Notes under the pieces: generated by a model
Seen by the model: only the letters and a program-made list of their open reading frames with translations
Databases searched by the model: none
Told to the model about the DNA's origin: nothing
Assembly: GCA_026770595.1 (NCBI GenBank)
Contig: MU633931.1
Coordinates: forward strand, 1-19,320
Source: Ochromonadaceae sp. CCMP2298
Lineage: Eukaryota; Sar; Synurophyceae; Ochromonadales; Ochromonadaceae
DNA: 19,320 nucleotides
Reading direction: 5' to 3'
In this document: positions 7,412-17,105 of the stretch, piece by piece
Layout of the letters: each line of letters begins with the position of its first letter
How positions within the stretch are numbered: the stretch's first letter is position 1
Made by a program: the position numbers and the translations under genes

Positions 7412-8239
7412 ATGCAGATTCTCTTCTACTCCGCCATTCTGGCCGTCGTCGTGGCGTGTATCACGGCCGATACCTGCACTAACTGCATCGAGCTGGACGT
7501 TGCAGGTAACTATGTTCTCCTCGCTGGCGCCGCCATCACCAACAATGGTGCCAGCGTGATCACCGGCAACGTAGGACTTCACCCCGGATCTGCCATCACG
7601 GGATTCGGAACTCCCTGCGAACTAAATGGCGTTAAGGACGTCGCCAACTCCGCCGCCAATAACGCCAAGAATGCGCTGACCACCGCCTACAACGAGGCCA
7701 AGGGCAAGGATTACGACGCTCTCCTCGGCGCAAACCTCGGCGTGTCCCCGGCCAACTCGGTTCGTGCTGTGTGCTGTGTGCTGTGTGTTGTGTGCCGTGT
7801 GCTGTGATCTCATCTCTTCGCGCTCACCTCTTACCCCCCACGCTCTCACTCTCCACAGGTTCTGTCCCCCGGAGTATACAAGTTCGGCGATACAGCCACC
7901 GTCGGTGCTAACGGCGTGCTCGAGCTAATCGACACATACACTGACGACAAGGGTGACACCATCACCGTCATCAACCCCACCTGGACCTTCCAGATCCCTG
8001 CATCGCTACTCTTCTCCGAGGGGAGCGAGGTCAAGTTCTCGGGCGCGGGTGGGGTCACCGCCGACCAAGTCACCTGGCAGGTGGGATCTTCCGCCACCAT
8101 CATGCAGAATGCCAATGTTCTAGGCAACATCCTCGCGTACGCTTCGATCACTGCTGAAGCCGGAGCCACCGTCAACGGCCGCCTGCTGGCCAGGGAGGCT
8201 GCTGTGACTCTCGACGCCGACACCGTCACCAAGCCCTAA
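7412..8239 (+). CDS. DUF3494 ice-binding-type protein, secreted
   Basis: Two exons, 7412-7759 and 7859-8239 (TAA), join in phase 0 to give 242 residues. MQILFYSAILAVVVACITA is a clear signal peptide with cleavage before DTCTNC. The mature protein shows the DUF3494 pattern: YVLLAGAAITNNGASVITGN, VGLHPGSAITGF, the helical segment AANNAKNALTTAYNEA, PGVYKFG, WTFQIPASLL, then VTWQVGSSATI and GNILAYASITAEAGATVNGR followed by AVTLDADTV. This family folds as a discontinuous beta-solenoid that binds ice crystal planes and is common in polar algae, fungi and bacteria, where it is generally considered horizontally spread. The length matches a single-domain secreted form. The intron starts with GTTCGT, a weak donor, and is a TGTGC-type microsatellite. 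Retaining it would add a frame ending in a nearby stop. Ice binding itself is inferred from the family; a DUF3494 adhesin-like role is an alternative. Confidence 0.93.
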
Positions 8240-8315
8240 GAGCCTACACCGTGGCCCCTGGTGCCTACGTGGTCTGAGTATTGCATCTGCTGTGTTTGCT
8301 CATGCTTCTATTGCA

Positions 8316-8338
8316 ACCCTATTTATTTATTATAGGGT
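8316..8338 (+). terminator. Small hairpin in 3' UTR of ice-binding gene
   Basis: ACCCTAT (8316-8322) and ATAGGGT (8332-8338) form a perfect 7-base stem around the loop TTATTTATT, about 75 bases after the stop codon. A role in 3' end formation or mRNA stability is possible. Eukaryotic genes do not need such hairpins, so function is uncertain. Confidence 0.35.
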
Positions 8339-8761
8339 GTTCCATTGTTGGACCCGTCCTATGCATGTCTCTCTGCGCACTGACGCTGGATTTATGTGTA
8401 TGCTGAACATTAGTACTGCGTGTACTGCTGTGCCAACTCATCGAAGTTAATAATTTTAAAACTTAATCAAGCTCTTCCCGCACCATAACCCTTTTCAACA
8501 TCTCACACTGGATCCCATTAATACTGTTGATAACAAGGGCGGTGGCTTGCTTTATGTTGCAAATATAGATGCAAGCAGTCAAGCCACGCAAAGTCTATAA
8601 ACCTAATATGTTCTGCCTTTGGAATAATAGGACAAAGTGGCGGATGGGCTGCAGGAGAGTTCTGTCGGGAGGAAAAAGAAGGGACAGGAAATAGAACAGT
8701 TGAAAGGAGAGGCGATCTTTTCATCGCTTCCCTCGGCTCATTTCTGTGAGGGGCACGTTGT

Positions 8762-8856
8762 ATGGGCAAGGTAAGATTTAAGGGGGAACCTGGGAATGTA
8801 GTAAAGTTAACTTTATGGAAGATGTGCCAGCGGCAAAACCGGGCACACACACAATG
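8762..8856 (+). promoter_or_regulatory. Shared promoter-like block, copy C (PPWD1)
   Basis: GGGCAAGGTAAGATTTAAGG (8764-8783) and GGAACCTGGGAAT (8785-8797) are followed after about 35 bases by CGGCAAAACCGGGCACACAC (8831-8850) and ACAAT. It is the most complete copy: its left half matches D and B, its right half matches A. It ends 98 bases before the PPWD1 ATG. The frame stays open through it, but the sequence is shared non-coding DNA, so the start at 8954 is preferred. Confidence 0.6.
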
Positions 8857-8953
8857 CTCACAGAACCGCCCAAACTTGCCCCAGAGTCGAGTTGCACAGA
8901 TCTCGAGGCAGAGGATAGGAGTACCTGTCATTGCCATTGTCACAGCCAGCACC

Positions 8954-11900
8954 ATGTCAGCGCAATCGGACGACGACAGCGACGATGACTTCGGGCCCAT
9001 GCCTGTGGCTGCAGAGGAAGTCAAGGATCAGGAGCAGCAGGAGCAGGAGCAGGACGACCAACCGAAGAAGAAGAGAGCCAGACACTTGAAGTTCGAGTCC
9101 GTCTATGTAGACGAGCTGCCCTCAGCCGACTTCTACGAGCACTCGTACATGCACCGGGACGTGGTGACGCACATCGCAGTGTCCAAGGAGACGGAGTTTG
9201 TGATCACAGGTGAGAGGGTCTAGTATATCCTTACCCCCGTCTCCCGCCCCTCTATTAACACCACCCACTCACCACCACACACCACGAACAACACACCACC
9301 ACACACACACACCACCCACACACCACCTACACACCTCACACCACCCAACAGGGTCGCAAGACGGACACGTAAAGTTCTGGAAGAAGATGTCGGACGGAAT
9401 AGAGTTCGTGAAGCACTACCAGGCCCACTTGGCAGCCATACATGCCTTCGTGGTCTCTCCGGATGGCAAGATGCTGGTGACTACGAGTGCTGACCAGATG
9501 GTGAAATTCTTCGAAATCAGGTATGCATATACTATCACAGTATATAGTATAGGTATCTATCGAAACATGTGTATATCTATAGGTATATCTATAGTAGAGG
9601 TGTATCTATATATCTATATATCGAGATATCGAGATATAGGTAGACATATGTCTGTACTCTACACACTACACTCTCTGGCCCACCCTCTCCCTCTTTACCG
9701 TTAAACCCACCCCCTCTACATCACACACATGCACCTATTAAACCCATCCCCTCTACACAACACACACATATTAAACCCCCCTCTAACCCGACAGTGGGTT
9801 CGACATGTCCAACATGATTTCTCTGGAGTACACCCCTGACGCCGCCTGCTGGCTACTGGGCCTGCGGTAAGTACAATGCGTGCCTGATGTGTGAAAGTAT
9901 ACTGTATTACACTATACTATATACTTTATACTTTATATACTATATATCCACTCTATATGTACACTATATATACACTACATATACACTATATATAAAGTAC
10001 ATATGACGGTTGACCGCAAAAATTGATAATACTCATATTCTTTTTCTCATTATTATAGGAATATATGCGACCGCGTAGCAGTGGCAGACAAGGGCTCAGG
10101 CGCTGTGCGTGTGTATGCTGCGGAGGGGGGGAACGAGGCCTTGCATACTATAGAAATGCATGCATCGCCAGTGAGGTAAGGAGGGTAGGAGGTGTAGGGT
10201 TGGGGATGTGGGGTCTGTAGGGTGTGTAGGGTGTGTCTCCTTTCTTCTGTATTCTGTCTCCTTCCCTCATTCGTCTCTCTTACGTCTTCTCACCTGTCTC
10301 TCCTTCTCCTCACCTCCCCACACCTCCCCCCCACCCCCCCCCCATCCCCCAGATGTCTCGCCCTAAACATACCCCACAACTGCGTAATCAGCGCAGACAA
10401 GCGCGGCATGATCGAGTACTGGGATTGCAGCGATTTCACCCAACCTGGCGCTGATCGTGTGTCTTTCACACTAAAAAGCGACACAGATCTGTACGTAATA
10501 ATAAAGTAGTATATATGCGTAAAGTATATGAATAGTATGAATAGTAGTATGTATATGTTTGCCGAAACTGTGACTAACCTCTGACTACTGTACCCCCACA
10601 CGTAGATACGACCTGGCTAAGTGCAAGGCCCAGCCCCTATGCGTGTGTGTGGCACCCACAGGCATGATATTCGCCACTTACAGCTCAGACAAGCAGATTA
10701 GGGTATTCGACTTTGCGAGGGGCAAGCTTCTGCGCAGGTATGTATTGTATGTATTGTATACATATTGTATAAATATATCACTAGTATGAATAGTAGTATG
10801 AATAGTAGTATGAATAGTAGTATGAATAGTAGTATGAATAGTATATGATACATATTTAATAATACAATAGTATAAACTTTGACTAAACCCACCACTTACC
10901 CCATCATCCCCTTACCCATATCCCCTATACCCCCTTACCCATATCCCCTATACCCACAGGTACGACGAGTCAGTGGCCGCCTACGTGGGTGGTGGCCCCA
11001 CAACCCTGGGCATGGATGCGCTAGAGCTGGGTAAAAGACAAGCCATGGAGAGGGAGTTAGAGGTATGCTTATGGTGGTAGTAGTAGTAGAATAGGGGGAG
11101 GAGTAGTAGTAGCAGCAGCAGCACCAGCAGTAGCAGTCGTATAAATACTATATAAACTAGACTAACCCCACCTCTCCCTATACCCCCTACCTATACCCCC
11201 TACACCCCATACCCCCACCCCCACTACCCCACCTCCCAGGCGACCCCCGAGGCCCTGGGCCGGTCCACGATGTCCTTCGACACCTCGGGCCACTTCCTCA
11301 TATTCGGGTCTCTGAAGGGGGTGAAGGTCCTCAACGTGCTGACCAACAAGGTACGCTTATTATGTATAATAGTAGTAACAGTAGTATTAATAGTAGGACT
11401 ATGCCACAAACACATGTTTAACCCCCTTTTATATACCGCAAACACCTAATAAACCCAGGTTGTGCGCACGCTGGGCATGGGAGAGAACGAGCGATTCCTC
11501 ACGGTGGCCGTGTACCAAGGCGTGCCCAAGGTGGACCAGCAGTTCCTGCTCAGCCGGGCGGGCGCAGAGGGGGCGCTGGCCAAGACCGTAGAGCAGATGG
11601 CCGAGATCCTACCCGACCCCACTGTCTACTGCACGAGCTTCAAGAAGAGGCGGTTCTACTGCTTCAGCCGCAGGTACGTACTGTACTATCGATACTTTCT
11701 ACTCTTTCTATACTATTGATATTAAAATATGCATTAATCCCTACTATCTATACATATAAATATATGTAGAGAGCCCGACGAAGGAGAAAGGGATAAACTG
11801 AACGAGCTGCCCACAGAGGAGGAGAGGGAGGGCGGCGTAACCGTGGCCAAAACACTCGCATCCCAAGCCATCATGCACACGACTATGGGAGACATCACCA

Positions 11901-13221
11901 TAAAACTGTTCCCCGATGAGGTATGCGTTTATATATGTACTTGATGTGTGTATCTATATATACGTGTATATGTATGTGTATATGTATGTATATATATAGG
12001 ATTTATGTATGTATATATGTGTATATCTATGTATTTACTATGACATGGGAGGCATCACCATAAAACTGTTCCCCGATGAGGTAAAAATAATCTAAAATTT
12101 TACATTTTATTTTTGTTTTTTAATACTTTTTACTAACCCGCCCCCCTCTCCCCCCCACCTCCCCCTCTACCCCACCACCTACACACACACACCTAATAAA
12201 CCCACACAGTGTCCCCTCACGATCGAGAACTTCGCCACCCACTGCCGCAACGGCTACTACAACAACCTCATATTCCACCGGGTACGTATATACATATACA
12301 TGTGTTTATATATTTAATACATATACATATATCTATACATATCTTTAATATGAACATATATCGCATCTTTCTACTCTATGGACTAACCCTTTCTAATCCT
12401 CTTACCCCCTCACCCTCTTAGGTGATCAAGAATTTCATGCTGCAGTGTGGAGACCCCAAGGGGGACGGGACGGGGGGAACCTCTATCTGGGGAACCGAGT
12501 TCGAGGTGGGTTTAATGCACATATTGGGTTTAATGCTTAATGCATGCTGTGTCATCTGGGTTTGATACATATATTCTTTTTTCTATACCTGTTCTCACTA
12601 TGTCTATCTAACCTTCTCCCCTACCCTCCTCCACTCTACCCCGCCATCCGCACCTACACCTGCATACACACTCACACGCACACAAACACACTCACATGCA
12701 CACTTTCCCTTCCCCCCCCCCCCAGGACGAGTGTGTGCGTACTCTGAGACACGACCGCCCCTTCACTGTGTCCATGGCCAACGCAGGCCCAGGCACCAAC
12801 GGCTCTCAGGTACTATTATTTACTGCTGTACTATTTAGTTGTTACTATTTAGTTGTGGAATATTAAGATTATGTATTATGATGATTATTAATATTTTTGT
12901 TATTTTTATGGGCACCCACGCCTCTCCGGTATTTGTGTATTTAATTCACCATTGATCCACACACATTTCTGTATTTCACTACTCACGTTACTTTACTTGG
13001 TTACCTTACTCCTATACTAACCCCTTACGCTACCCCCCTACCCCCTACCCTTACAGTTCTTCATAACCACCAAGCCCACCCCCTGGCTGGACGACAAACA
13101 CACTGTGTTCGGGCGAGTGACCAAGGGCTTCGAGGTGGCCACTAAGATCGAGAACGTCAAGGTGAACAAGACAGACAAGCCCTACGACGACATCAAAATC
13201 ATATCCATAGAAGTGAAATAG
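8954..13221 (+). CDS. PPWD1: PPWD1-type WD40-cyclophilin peptidyl-prolyl isomerase
   Basis: Fourteen exons: 8954-9209, 9352-9520, 9795-9866, 10059-10175, 10353-10490, 10606-10737, 10960-11062, 11240-11350, 11459-11673, 11770-11920, 12210-12281, 12422-12505, 12726-12809 and 13057-13221 (TAG). All are GT-AG with compatible phases and give 622 residues, close to the usual ~640. The N-terminus is acidic then basic ([13 protein letters not shown]), followed by the [17 protein letters not shown] and [13 protein letters not shown]40 blades and the diagnostic [11 protein letters not shown] linker. The C-terminal cyclophilin domain (residues ~467-622) keeps its catalytic set: [20 protein letters not shown] (Arg512, Phe517, Met518, Gln520), [18 protein letters not shown], Trp578 and His583. 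It catalyses prolyl cis-trans isomerisation; family members sit in spliceosomal C complexes in the nucleus. Start at MSAQSDDD, with promoter-like block C just upstream. Confidence 0.95.
12045..12083 (+). repeat. Intronic copy of the end of PPWD1 exon 10 with its splice donor
   Basis: Bases 12045-12083 repeat 11885-11923, the last 36 bases of exon 10 plus GTA, with a single A-to-G change. The spacing is 160 bases and the DNA between is TA/GT-rich. The copy would encode [12 protein letters not shown] where the exon has [12 protein letters not shown]. It supplies a second donor (GAG|GTAAAA). No well-placed acceptor is evident directly before it. Confidence 0.9.
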
Positions 13222-13845
13222 GGGTTAAGGGAATGTAGGGGTGTAGGGAATGTAGGGGTGGTATGTGGGGATGTATGAAGGGTAAGGTTAATAAGATACC
13301 CTGACTTTTACTTCTGTTAGTCCGTTACGACGAGCGACGAGCAAAAAGCAATGACTAATTGGAGCAGTGAGTGACGAGCAATGAGCAGTGCCTTTCCCCT
13401 AACCACACCTCATCTCAGGTGGAGGGGTAGAATCAGTGTGTGCACGCCCCTGAGAGCGCTCACATCCCTGACACCCTTGCAGGCACGAAGATCCAGAGTG
13501 TGCACTCCTCCGAGAGCACTCACGACACACACCAGGCCCCCCAGCCCAAGATGAAACGTGGATAAAAAAAAGATTGTACTTATTTACTGTGAAGAAAATA
13601 GCGAAAAAGAAGTGCTATTGAGAGAAAGCACACATGTCACTTAGTAGCATTGCACTAACTCTCACTTACTGTCCATAGGACGGGCAAGTGAGAGTTGGTA
13701 GTATACTATTGCGTGATGTGTGTGCGAGGGCAAGTATCAAAAATATTACTGTACGTACTATAGAGAACGTACCCAACAACTATAGTATATTCCTACAGCA
13801 CATACTATATGACTATATGATTCAACCTGTATGACTATACAAGTG
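13222..13845. other. Convergent intergenic region after PPWD1
   Basis: This lies between the PPWD1 stop (+) and the kelch gene stop (-). Seen: G-rich repeats of GAATGTAGGGGTG (13231-13265); GACGAGCAA/GAGCAGTG variants (13331-13390); two similar GTGTGCAC...GAGAGC(G/A)CTCAC segments about 60 bases apart (13437-13463 and 13497-13525); and a strong hairpin (13654-13699). I find no coding sequence. Confidence 0.6.
13654..13699. repeat. Long two-part inverted repeat (hairpin)
   Basis: ACTAACTCTCACTT (13654-13667) pairs with AAGTGAGAGTTGGT (13686-13699) over 14 positions with one T/G wobble. Inside it, GTCC (13671-13674) pairs with GGAC (13678-13681) around a 3-base loop. Convergent 3' location suggests RNA end formation or a small structured RNA, but no transcript evidence exists here. 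Confidence 0.7.
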
Positions 13846-16755
13846 CTAATTCGCAGCTTGCGCGCCAAAGCAGGGCAGTGCCTCCCTCGCAACCGCAAGC
13901 GCCTCCGCAGGATCAGACGCCCCTATTACCAGCTCTTCCAGTCTCGCAGCTAAAATTCTGATAAGGTCCAGCCTGGTAGCGCGGTCTGGGCGGAGGCGTA
14001 TGGCATACAGGGCGGAGGAGAAAGCCTCCCCTGAGCGTCCTCCGAACAGCAGCACCTCGTGGTTGAGCAGGCAGGCGGTCCAGGAGGTCATGGCAGGCAG
14101 ACAGTGCTCCTCGGGCAGTTCTAGGGGCTTGAAGGGCTCTAGGGTCCAGAACTCGCCCCCGTCGGTGAGAGTGCGTTTTAGAACAATCATAGTCAATGGC
14201 TTGCCGATGGCTGGGCGGGAGCCGAATCCGCCCAGCGTGCCTGCCACTGTGTCTGTGCCTGTGCCCCCTCTGCCTCTACCTCCACATCTGCCTCTACCTC
14301 CACCTCTTCCACCTCTGCCTGTGCCTGCGTCTGTCTGCCCAGGGCGGGCAGAGCTCGCGCCTCCCATCAGCAGCACCCGCGACTCTGTATGATCCAACAC
14401 CGCGGCAAACCCCGCGTATGACCTTGAGTCCCCTCGCCCATTCTTCAGCACAGCTCTCACTTTAGCAATGATCACGCGCTTTTTGGCGACGGGGGTGGAG
14501 TTGGGAGCGCCGGGAGAGGGAGGGCTGGGTGGGGAGCCGTCTTGCAGCACATTGAGACGGGAGAATATCTAGAGGGGTGGTAGTATTAGTAACGAGTTGT
14601 AGTGGTGGTGGTGGTCGTGGTGGCGGCGGTGGTGGTAGTAGTTGTAGTAGTTGTAGTAGTAAGTGATAGATAGTAGTAATTAGTAGCAGTCTACTGCAAT
14701 TAGACTCACCTGCCCGAATCCCCCCAGCAGCAGCAAGCGTTTGTCCCCCTCCATAGAGAAAATGAAGTGTCGATGCACAGCCGACTCAGCGTCCCCCCGA
14801 CACTGCCACTGCACCCCCACTGTCACCGCTGCTGTCCCCACCGCCCCTGCCCCTGGCGCTCCACTTGGGAAAGCCTGTTCTGTGATCGTTATCAGCCCCT
14901 CCCACATGTCCTTTAGCTTGTCCCATAGGCCCTTTCGCCTCACACCGAAGCCCCCCACTACCGCCAGTTTGGCAGTAAGTGTGTTTCCCTCCCTCTCCAC
15001 GGCGGGGAACAACACAGCTGCATGTCTGCACCGACCCCCAGGGCGCTCTCCTGTTTGCTGCACGTTCTCCAGCCAGGTGGGGCCCTGCAGATGCAACACG
15101 TCCAGGACGAGGATATCGTTAAAATATTCCTTCTCCCCGGCCCACCCCCCAAACACCACAATATATCTGTCCTCCACCAACGCCGCAGTAAACGAGTACC
15201 TCCCCCCACCAGGCATGGACGGCAGCTGGGACCAGGTGAGTGTCTTGCGATCGAACTGCCAGCAGTCGCTCAGAGCGCCATCGGCGGAGTTGCCGCCCAT
15301 GATGATGAACTGACCCAGCCCCTGCCTCGGCAGAGCGATCATCGCGTGACCGTCCCTGCCCACAGGTCCCCTCCCGCACATAGGCAGGATTCGGTAGGGT
15401 AGCTGGGCGGCTATCGATTCACACCGACGCATGAGCAGCTTCTGCAGTGACATGTGGGTTGCATTCGTGGACTCTGTGTAGTGCTCACCGTGGACGCATT
15501 GTAGGTGATTGCTGCCCAGCACCTCTGGCCAGCAAGCGTCCATTGCTTGCAGATCATCGCAGAGCCGTTCAGCCACCGTGGGGTCATACAGTCGAGTGGC
15601 TAGGAAGGCAGAGGGCAGAGACCACCAGTCGGCACTGGGTCGGCGAAACAGCCACTCGTTGTTGTCCAGCAGAGACTGTAGAAGCAGCTTGCAGTCGTCG
15701 GAGAAGGGCAGCACTGATGTGTATTTGGGAGATGCACCTTCGACATCTTCGGGATACACACAGCCCAGCGCGCGATCCACCGCAGCCCGCACGATCTCCC
15801 CGTCCATATTCCTCGCGTACAGCCCCTCGCTTTCCTTCGCCAGGTCCCTGATCGACTTCGTGTCCCCTGTGCAGTGCCAGTTGCCCAGGAGCACGTCCGC
15901 GGGCAGCAGTGCATTCGCAGCCTCGCGCACCTGCTCCAGCACCTCGTCACCCTCATCATCCAGGAAATTCAATTCCTCGAGCAGAATCAGGGCCCACTTT
16001 GTGGTGTGCCCGGGGGGGCTCTTGGGGAAGTCCGTCTGCAGTTCCAGCTCGTACAGCGCGCAGCGGGGCGAGTGCTTCGGCTGCAGCGTTCGGTACGACA
16101 TGAAGCAGGCGAACTCGTGGTTGGCCAGCGCTACCAGCTTATCGTCCGTCAGAAGATCGTGATCGAGGCTGTAGTTGGGGCGTGGGGGGTGGGCGATGTA
16201 GTTGCGGCCGCCAATTGTTACTCGGAAAAGCCGCTTGTTCGCAGTGCTGTAGCGTGCTATATCCAGAGCACTACGGTCCTCTGCGTTGAAAGCTGCTAGC
16301 AACGCCGCCTCGGTGGGAAAGTAGTCCGCATCATTGCCGCAGCGTGGCATGAGCTTCCGCAACGTGTTGGTGATAGTGACCTTCACGATTTTGTAGGAGG
16401 GAACCTCCTGCGCGACGATGACCTCATCAGATCTGCGGGATCTGCTACGAGCAGTGTCTGTCGTGAGGGTGAACTTCCGGAGCCAATCGCTGTCCAGATG
16501 CGCTACCTGTGCGGGCTCGAGATGCCTCTCGTCGACCTGGGCGATCCGAGAGAAGCAGCCGCCGAATGCGAGTACTACTGATCGCTCAGCAGTGAAGGGC
16601 AGGAAGCGTCCGCCGTTCACCACTTCGGCCTCGACCACTTCGGGAGTAAGCTCTTCGCCTGCCTCCAGTGGATACTTCGGAACTAGAGGCCCTACCTCCT
16701 GGTCCGGTCGCAGCACTCTGTATATGAACAGCGGCTGGCCGTCTCTGTCAGCCAT
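13846..16755 (-). CDS. Kelch-repeat protein with ART-like/DUF7587-like N-terminal region
   Basis: Two exons, 16755-14710 and 14568-13846, join in phase 0 (GGFGQ|IFSRLN) to give 922 residues. The start MADRDGQPLFIYRVLRPDQE is chosen because the open frame further upstream only reads through the shared promoter-like block. The C-terminal ~450 residues hold six kelch-like units, seen as FIIMGG, YIVVFGG, LAVVGG, LLLLGG, VLLMGG and VLLFGG strands, with GR/RH pairs before them. This suggests one beta-propeller used for protein binding. The N-terminus has YRVLRPDQE, then RFLPFTAERSVVLAFGG and SDEVIVAQEVPSYKIV. This Y-R / F-T-x-x-x-S / E order resembles DUF7587 and other ADP-ribosyltransferase-like folds, by pattern only. 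The middle (residues ~150-460) is unassigned. A Gly/Arg/Thr low-complexity loop (14255-14340) interrupts the fifth kelch unit. The 141-base intron is (TAG/TGG)n-rich. Confidence 0.82.
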
Positions 16756-16918
16756 GGACCAATCTCGTTGCGCCTTGAACACAGAGACTGTCCAGAGGAG
16801 AAGCAGAAAACGCTCCTCACAATACCAGATCCAGATGAGAAGGCAAGATGTGAAGGCGAGCTTCACTTGTTCACTCACAAAGAAGATTCTGGAAGAAGAT
16901 TTGTTCACAAAGTCTGAG

Positions 16919-17008
16919 GTGTGCCAAATATTCCCAGGTTCCCAGGTTCCCAGCTTCCCAGCTTCTTCCCAGCTTCCCAGCTTCCCTTTAAATCTTACCT
17001 TGCCCAAC
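16919..17008 (-). promoter_or_regulatory. Shared promoter-like block, copy D (kelch gene)
   Basis: On the minus strand this reads TTGGGCAAGGTAAGATTTAA, then AGGGAA, then six reiterated GCTGGGAA/CCTGGGAA units, then TATTTGGCACACC. The left part matches blocks B and C, and the CCTGGGAA unit matches A and C but is expanded here. It lies 164-253 bases before the chosen kelch ATG and points towards it. The GGCAAAAC word of A and C is missing. Confidence 0.55.
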
Positions 17009-17105
17009 TTAGTAAGACACCCCAGGTTCAGAGCGAGTGTGATGGTATTGATTGTGCGCCTCCAAAGCCGCACAGCACAGCATCGCACATACTTCACACA
17101 CAACA

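Larger units (their letters stand above)
8240..8953. other. Intergenic region between ice-binding gene and PPWD1
   Basis: This contains the 3' UTR of the ice-binding gene, with a small AT-looped hairpin at 8316-8338 and an A/T-rich TTAATAATTTTAAAACTTAA segment near 8447, and the PPWD1 promoter with block copy C. The stretch 8470-8760 shows no gene and no recognisable element. Confidence 0.6.

Noticed and set aside
8762-8953. In-frame extension of PPWD1 upstream of 8954
   Set aside because: It covers promoter-like block C and has no similarity to PPWD1 N-termini; MSAQSDDD gives the usual acidic N-terminus.
15509-16162. Long plus-strand open frame antisense to the kelch gene
   Set aside because: Shadow of a GC-rich coding region; Ser/Arg-rich with no domain.
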